From: Paramecium pentaurelia
Taxonomy: Eukaryota > Ciliophora > Oligohymenophorea > Peniculida > Parameciidae
Direction of reading: 5' to 3'
NCBI GenBank assembly: GCA_905183005.1
Contig: CAJJDO010000038.1
Coordinates: forward strand, 440,814-504,813
DNA: 64,000 bases
A program made the position numbers and the translations under genes. Of the stretch, positions 59,567-64,000 are shown piece after piece. The notes beneath the pieces were generated by a model, which was not told the origin of the DNA, made no database searches, and was given only the letters and a program-made list of their open reading frames with translations. Position 1 is the stretch's first letter, and the number at the start of each line of letters is the position of its first letter.

Positions 59567-60928
59567 TTTCCATAATACAAATATATTCAATTTAAAAAAT
59601 GAATCATTTATATCATTTCAATCCAATTCTCTTTAATTAAAGGATTTCCATTATTATTTCAAATCTATTATATAATTATTGAAAAAAAACAGAATTTCTT
59701 TTTAAATTTATTAGAAAAATTAAAGATGTAGAAGATAATTAATCTTTGAATGAAAATTCAGATGATAACAAAGATATTGGACTTTAGGAATTGGGCCTTA
59801 TTTTAATCAATTCTTTTAGGAAATGCCCTGCCCCCTCTTTTATGTTTAAAGGAAGAAAAACCATAATCAGATATTTGCATTTTTTATCAACATTAAGTTA
59901 GATTATCAATCTAATTATATACATAAGTTATTTAGGGATAAATAATGAAATTTGGTTAGAGTACTCTTTTATACTTAATTCAATTAAGCAAATTTTTATT
60001 TAGATTAAGGTTCCTAAAAAAATTTTAATTTGTATAATAAGTATATTATTTTTGCATTATTACCAGACATCTATCTTTTGTTTTAATATAATTGTATATG
60101 AGATTAGAAAATCTATTTAAGATTTCTTTTCAGATTTTTCATGAATAGTAATTTCTCTAATTTATCCTTAGGCCTTTAATAATTAACAATAATTTATACT
60201 TCTTGTAGTATGATAGGTTTAATGATATTGCATTGAACTATTTATAAATTTTAGCTCAAAACTAATTTATTGGATATAAATAAGTTAACAAAAAATAGAC
60301 TAATAAAATTCTCAATTAGTTATTTCTCATTTAGTAATTTCAACTAATGTAAGATAAAATTATATATAAATTAAATAAATACATTGAATTCATAATTTTT
60401 GATGAATAAAAATATTATTCTTAGAAGATTAAAATTTTATTGTTAAAATTTAGTCATATTTTTTGAATTTTTAATATTGAATATCTAGATGTCAAATAAA
60501 ACTATAGTTTTAAATAAATGAATATTACAAAATTCAATAAGATTATAATATATTGAATATAATCGTATAGTCATTATATTAAAACTAATTTATATATTAT
60601 TTATTGTATATCTCTATCTATCAAAATGAGTATTTCTATTAGGTATTTAAAATAAATATCAAATTAAAATAGATATATATTTAAATTTTATAATTATTTG
60701 CTTATTCTAAAAGGAATTAATTGATTTAAAAAAATACAATTTTATTTAATTGATGAAAATTCATAGATAATAACATTTAGATACAATTTTTTGAATTGAA
60801 AGTTAGAAAATGATATTCACTGAAGAATTATAAATAATAAAATTACATAAATTTATTTTAATTATATTTATAAGGGGGGGGGGGAGTGCAAATATGAATA
60901 TAAATTTTATTATACATAAATAAAAATT
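59567..60928. other. Long intergenic region with a G11 run and a possible gene relic
   Basis: About 1.36 kb without a supported gene. A + strand frame from roughly 59695 to 60150 is open for about 150 codons without a good start and reads like a hydrophobic membrane-protein piece (KILICIISILFLHYYQTSIF). It may be a relic or chance. Eleven consecutive G at 60874-60884 stand out in this AT-rich DNA. Confidence 0.5.
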
Positions 60929-61634
60929 ATGTTAACTTCGTCTATTGTGAGTGTAGATTCTAGCAAAGTATACAAACCAAAAACTAGTCAAGTTGGGTTA
61001 CTCTCTACTGCAATTAGCAAACTAGGTGATTCAAGCTTTGTATCAAAAAGTAGAGAGTCTACAAACATGTCTCCTGTTAGAACGAGATTATTTAGAGATT
61101 CTTCACCTAAATAAAGTAAAGGATTACAAGGAGTAGTCGTTGGAGAATATCAGTAAGATTATTAAATAAATAATTTTAGTCCTTTGACCCCAACTCATAT
61201 TGTATTTAGCAGTATTCATAAAAGTACATCTCCTATGAGATCAAGTAGAAATTATAATGAATCTCCATAAAGAGCTAAGGTAAGATTAGATAGATTCAAA
61301 AATTGGGACTCAAAGTTAGGATTAGAACTTCAAATATAAAATACCAAATTCACACGTCTAAATAATGAATTAACTTATTTAAGTCATTAACCCCATCATT
61401 AGACAACAAAATCAGCTATTTTCTTAGGCAGCAATTTAAGTAGATTAGGTGTTAGTGGAAACTAAAGTGATATCAGAGTTTTGACAGCCAAATTAAATGC
61501 TATTCCACCTTCATATATTGGAACATTTACTGCAGAGTAAGGAATATTATACGATATTTTATAGTCACTCTCATGAGTTATCTTCATTGCAATAATCGCT
61601 AAGCAGAATAATGAAATCAAGCCGACAGTATTGA
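60929..61634 (+). CDS. Hypothetical Ser-rich protein
   Basis: ATG at 60929, TGA at 61632-61634. One 28-nt intron (61537-61564) leaves 225 residues. Without this splice the frame stops earlier, near 61577. The protein is Ser/Lys/Arg-rich with SP dipeptides that could be phosphorylated (NMSPVRTR, STSPMRSS, NESPQRAK) and a helical stretch (RLDRFKNWDSKLGLELQ). The C-terminus is SHELSSLQQSLSRIMKSS. No family was recognised. It is followed after 38 bp by the PB1-domain gene on the same strand. Confidence 0.65.
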
Positions 61635-61672
61635 ACAAAATTGATTATTATATTATATTAAAATAATATAAT

Positions 61673-62181
61673 ATGGATATTAAAATAATAACTTAAAGTG
61701 ATACATTCATAATCTATAAGGAGATCTAAACGTTATTCGACTTAAAGAAAGAAATCAAAAGAATAAGAATATAAACAAGAGATATCATCATTTAGTACCA
61801 AAGCTATTTTTACTTAAGCTTAGCTTTTATGATAATGATTCTGATAAAGTTGTGATAACATAAGATGAGGATATTTAATATGCATACCAGTAGAGTAAGG
61901 TTTTAAATAAACGGACTATCAAATTTTATGTTTATTACAAACTCAGTTAGCCTAAATTTCATCAACTAGAAACCTAGATTAAATAAAATGATTGGATAAA
62001 TTAATCCTTCTAGAAATAGAGAAGCTAATCAATAGTCTATTAGAATCTAATTAATAATAATTCACCTTTTTATAGCAGTAACTCTATAATATTAATACCA
62101 AAACTTACAAGAGAAGAAAAGATGAAATTTGCAATCGATTCTTTCATTGATTAAATTTTAAAAGATGAATATCATATATGA
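61673..62181 (+). CDS. PB1-domain protein
   Basis: ATG at 61673, TGA at 62179-62181. One 23-nt intron (61698-61720, unusual GTG start) leaves 161 residues. The first ~80 residues fit a PB1 fold. A basic first strand (MDIKIITQRDLNVIRL) and KRYHHLVPK are followed by the acidic OPCA-type motif LSFYDNDSDKVVITQDEDIQ then YAYQQ. PB1 domains pair basic and acidic faces to build signalling complexes. The rest is Gln/Ser-rich with TREEKMKFAIDSFIDQI at the end. The call depends on the chosen intron. Without it the acidic part lies in another frame. A longer gene joined to the upstream one is possible but would need a large intron. Confidence 0.65.
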
Positions 62182-62285
62182 TAATATGTATTTATATAAA
62201 TTATGTATGATTATTATTATATATATATATATATATGAAAATTACTTTATTTATTATATAATGTACTTATGTATTGTTATATCAA

Positions 62286-62781
62286 TCATTTTCTGGCTGC
62301 TAAGGCAACTTGAGTTGCAATTCTATTTAAATCTTATTATCCTTCTTTGGTAACAATTCTTGATCCCTTTTTCAAGAGAGACTTATTATCCTTCTTTAAA
62401 ACTTTGATAGCTTCCAATTATTAAAGCAAGTATCTAATGACTTTTCCAGATCCTGATTCATGTTTGCCATTATCATTAACTGAACCAAACATATGAGTAA
62501 GATTTCCAACTCCCTGATGTGTAAATTATATATTTATACCCAGTGACCTCTGACATAAATTTTACGAGCAAGTGCTGCAGCTCTAACATACATCCAATCT
62601 TAGTCAATTGGTGAGATTTCTTTTCCAAGTCCAGTCTTGACAATTGAACCCCATTCTGGAATCTTGATCTTGTTATTTTTTTTCAAATATTCAGCATAAG
62701 CACGAATGAAATCTTATGCAGGTACGTCCTTTTAAATTACATAGTTATTCATACTTTCACTGTGAAGAATGGTGCAGACAT
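62286..62781 (-). CDS. RPS19: Ribosomal protein eS19 (40S subunit)
   Basis: Start at 62781, stop at 62286-62288. Two 26-nt introns (62729-62754 and 62514-62539) leave 147 residues, the usual size. Family blocks in order: VKDVPAQDFIRAYAEYLKK, KIPEWGSIVKTGLGKEISP, DWMYVRAAALARKIYVRG, GVGNLTHMFG, VIRYLLQQLEAIKVLKKD and QQDLNRIATQVALAARK. eS19 is needed for small-subunit maturation and sits in the 40S head. The first intron lies nine codons after the start. A conserved AT-rich spacer of 104 bp separates its 3' end from the convergent PB1 gene. Confidence 0.95.
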
Positions 62782-63437
62782 AATAAAAATTAAATTATTT
62801 TTTGAATATTTGCAAGATTTTAATTCATAAATAAAAGTATTTAATCAATCATGCTTAACAATCATTAGTGTAGAAATAATTCATACCAATTATCAGAAAT
62901 TCATAATCAAAGACTTAAGATTACTCTGAATTAGTATTAATGAACTTCATTCTAAAATAATGAATAAAAACATTCAACTTAACATTTAATCTAAAAATCT
63001 TAGAATTTGATTTCAATATTAAAAATCTTTTAGAATTCTAATATAATTAAGAATATAAGATTCATTCTAACTGAATATCTTTATATTTAGAATAGTAATT
63101 TATTTATGTTATCAACAGTATTATTGAGTTTTAATTGATTGATAGTAATGGAAGTTTGTAGTATAGAATATAATATATAATGTGAATAGAATAATAAGAA
63201 ATTGATGAATTTTAGGAATGTGATAGAGAGAGAGACAGTTTTAATATATTTTAATTATAAAAAAATTTTGATTATTAAGAAGTGGATGGTTAAGAGAGAT
63301 AATGGATGGAAGAAATGTTAATACAAAATTAATGAGATGATGTTAGTAATATTATAAGAAAATGGGAATAAATATTTATAAATTAATTATATACATAAGC
63401 ATTTTTCGATCCGTTTTTAAAAACATTAAATAAATAA
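62782..63437. other. Divergent intergenic region, nothing recognised
   Basis: AT-rich spacer between the RPS19 and trichocyst gene starts. It should hold both promoters of two probably strongly expressed genes. No motif was recognised. Confidence 0.5.
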
Positions 63438-64000
63438 ATGCAAAAACTAGCTATCTTGACATTGGTTCTTGCTCTTGCAGCTGCCAAGTTTGTAGATACA
63501 CATGCAAGCTTGGCTTAAATTGATGCCAATCCATTCGGAAATGTTGTATTGTCAGCCATCAAAGCTCATTTATAAGCCTAAACACCAGCCAACGAAGTTA
63601 ATATGTTATTGAACGGTGTTGCTGCTGGATTACAATAAGATTAAAATGACCATGACCATGCTTTTGAACTTGATACAACCACAAACAACAGAGTAAGAAT
63701 ATTAATCTATATAATAGATCGTTGAAGATTTGGAAAAGGAAATCTTGTATCATTAAAATCAAATCTCATCTAACACTTAATTGAGAGATGACACAATTGA
63801 AGCTTTGGCTGTTTCTGAAGAAGACATTAGAGTTACAATTTCAGACATTGCAACAAATGAATAAACTTATGCTAGAGAAGAAGCCACAAGAAACTAATAA
63901 CACGAAACCTTTGTTGCTAAAGTTGCTGCCATCGATGATGTTATTGATGCTATTGATGATGCTGCCAAACTCATCTAACATTTGAGCTTAGGTGCTTCAT
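63438..64000 (+). CDS. Trichocyst matrix protein, 3' end outside the window
   Basis: ATG at 63438, open to the last base. One 25-nt intron (63693-63717) leaves about 179 residues so far. It begins with a signal peptide (MQKLAILTLVLALAAAKF). A pro-region follows with NPFGNVVLSAIKAHLQAQTP, then VNMLLNGVAAGLQQDQNDHD and a heptad-rich helical half (DLEKEILYHQNQISSNTQLR, EDIRVTISDIATNEQTYAR, HETFVAKVAAIDDVIDAID). This matches the trichocyst matrix precursor layout. Codon use is enriched in GCC and ACC as in the other two family members. It is truncated only by the window end. Confidence 0.9.

Noticed and set aside
59695..60150. Plus-strand frame of about 150 codons with hydrophobic segments
   Set aside because: No suitable ATG at the start and no recognisable domain; listed only as a possible relic in the intergenic entry.
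1..64000. CRISPR array, insertion sequences, bacterial operons
   Set aside because: The window is eukaryotic nuclear DNA. The only regular repeat is the coding 60-bp array, which has no spacers, and no transposase or terminal inverted repeats were seen.

Overview
The window is almost certainly macronuclear (somatic) DNA of a ciliate of the genus Paramecium. The sequence is very AT-rich. The genes only read through if TAA and TAG are glutamine and TGA is the sole stop. They are cut by many tiny GT...AG introns: about 70 were placed here, 19-36 nt long and mostly 22-29. Genes are densely packed with short gaps. Three genes encode trichocyst matrix proteins and three encode cilium or basal-body proteins, which fits Paramecium biology. 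Read with the standard code, nearly every gene falls apart into short spurious frames. All gene models below were read by eye with the ciliate code. Most splice sites were chosen because they restore the frame and, where possible, a recognisable protein family.

Layout. 1-5 kb: 3' part of a long coiled-coil gene. 5.8-11.5 kb: EIF3F, a tRNA-Glu, a SPRY-domain gene and RPL24. 12.3-17.7 kb: a GYF-domain gene, an unknown gene, a TPR-like gene and a head-to-head aminopeptidase P. 17.8-20 kb: an exact 1,092-bp direct duplication split by a single N, probably an unmerged contig overlap. 20.5-32.8 kb: an EF-hand pseudokinase, a very large TPR protein, IFT43, epsilon-tubulin, a kelch protein and a VAP-type membrane protein, all on +. 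33-34.3 kb: a decayed gene. 34.6-45.9 kb: a von Willebrand A / ubiquitin-conjugating E2 fusion, a basic protein, an NDP-kinase protein with a frame problem, a 60-bp repeat gene, a GTPBP1-like GTPase and a small coiled-coil gene. 45.9-64 kb: trichocyst matrix protein, SHIPPO/ODF3-like protein, MCM7, two structural or unknown proteins, an intact calcium-dependent protein kinase (CDPK), a secreted protein with six CX3C motifs, a second trichocyst matrix protein, an unknown gene, a PB1-domain protein, RPS19, and the start of a third trichocyst matrix protein.

Functionally the region mixes housekeeping genes (translation, replication, proteolysis) with ciliate cell-biology genes: cilia and basal bodies (IFT43, epsilon-tubulin, SHIPPO), regulated secretion (trichocyst matrix), calcium signalling (CDPK and pseudo-CDPK) and ubiquitin transfer. 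Nothing suggests bacterial-type operons, CRISPR or mobile elements. The most unusual items are the vWA-E2 fusion, the EF-hand pseudokinase, the DPLF/DPVF repeat protein, the CX3C-array secreted protein and the set of stop-free 3n introns.
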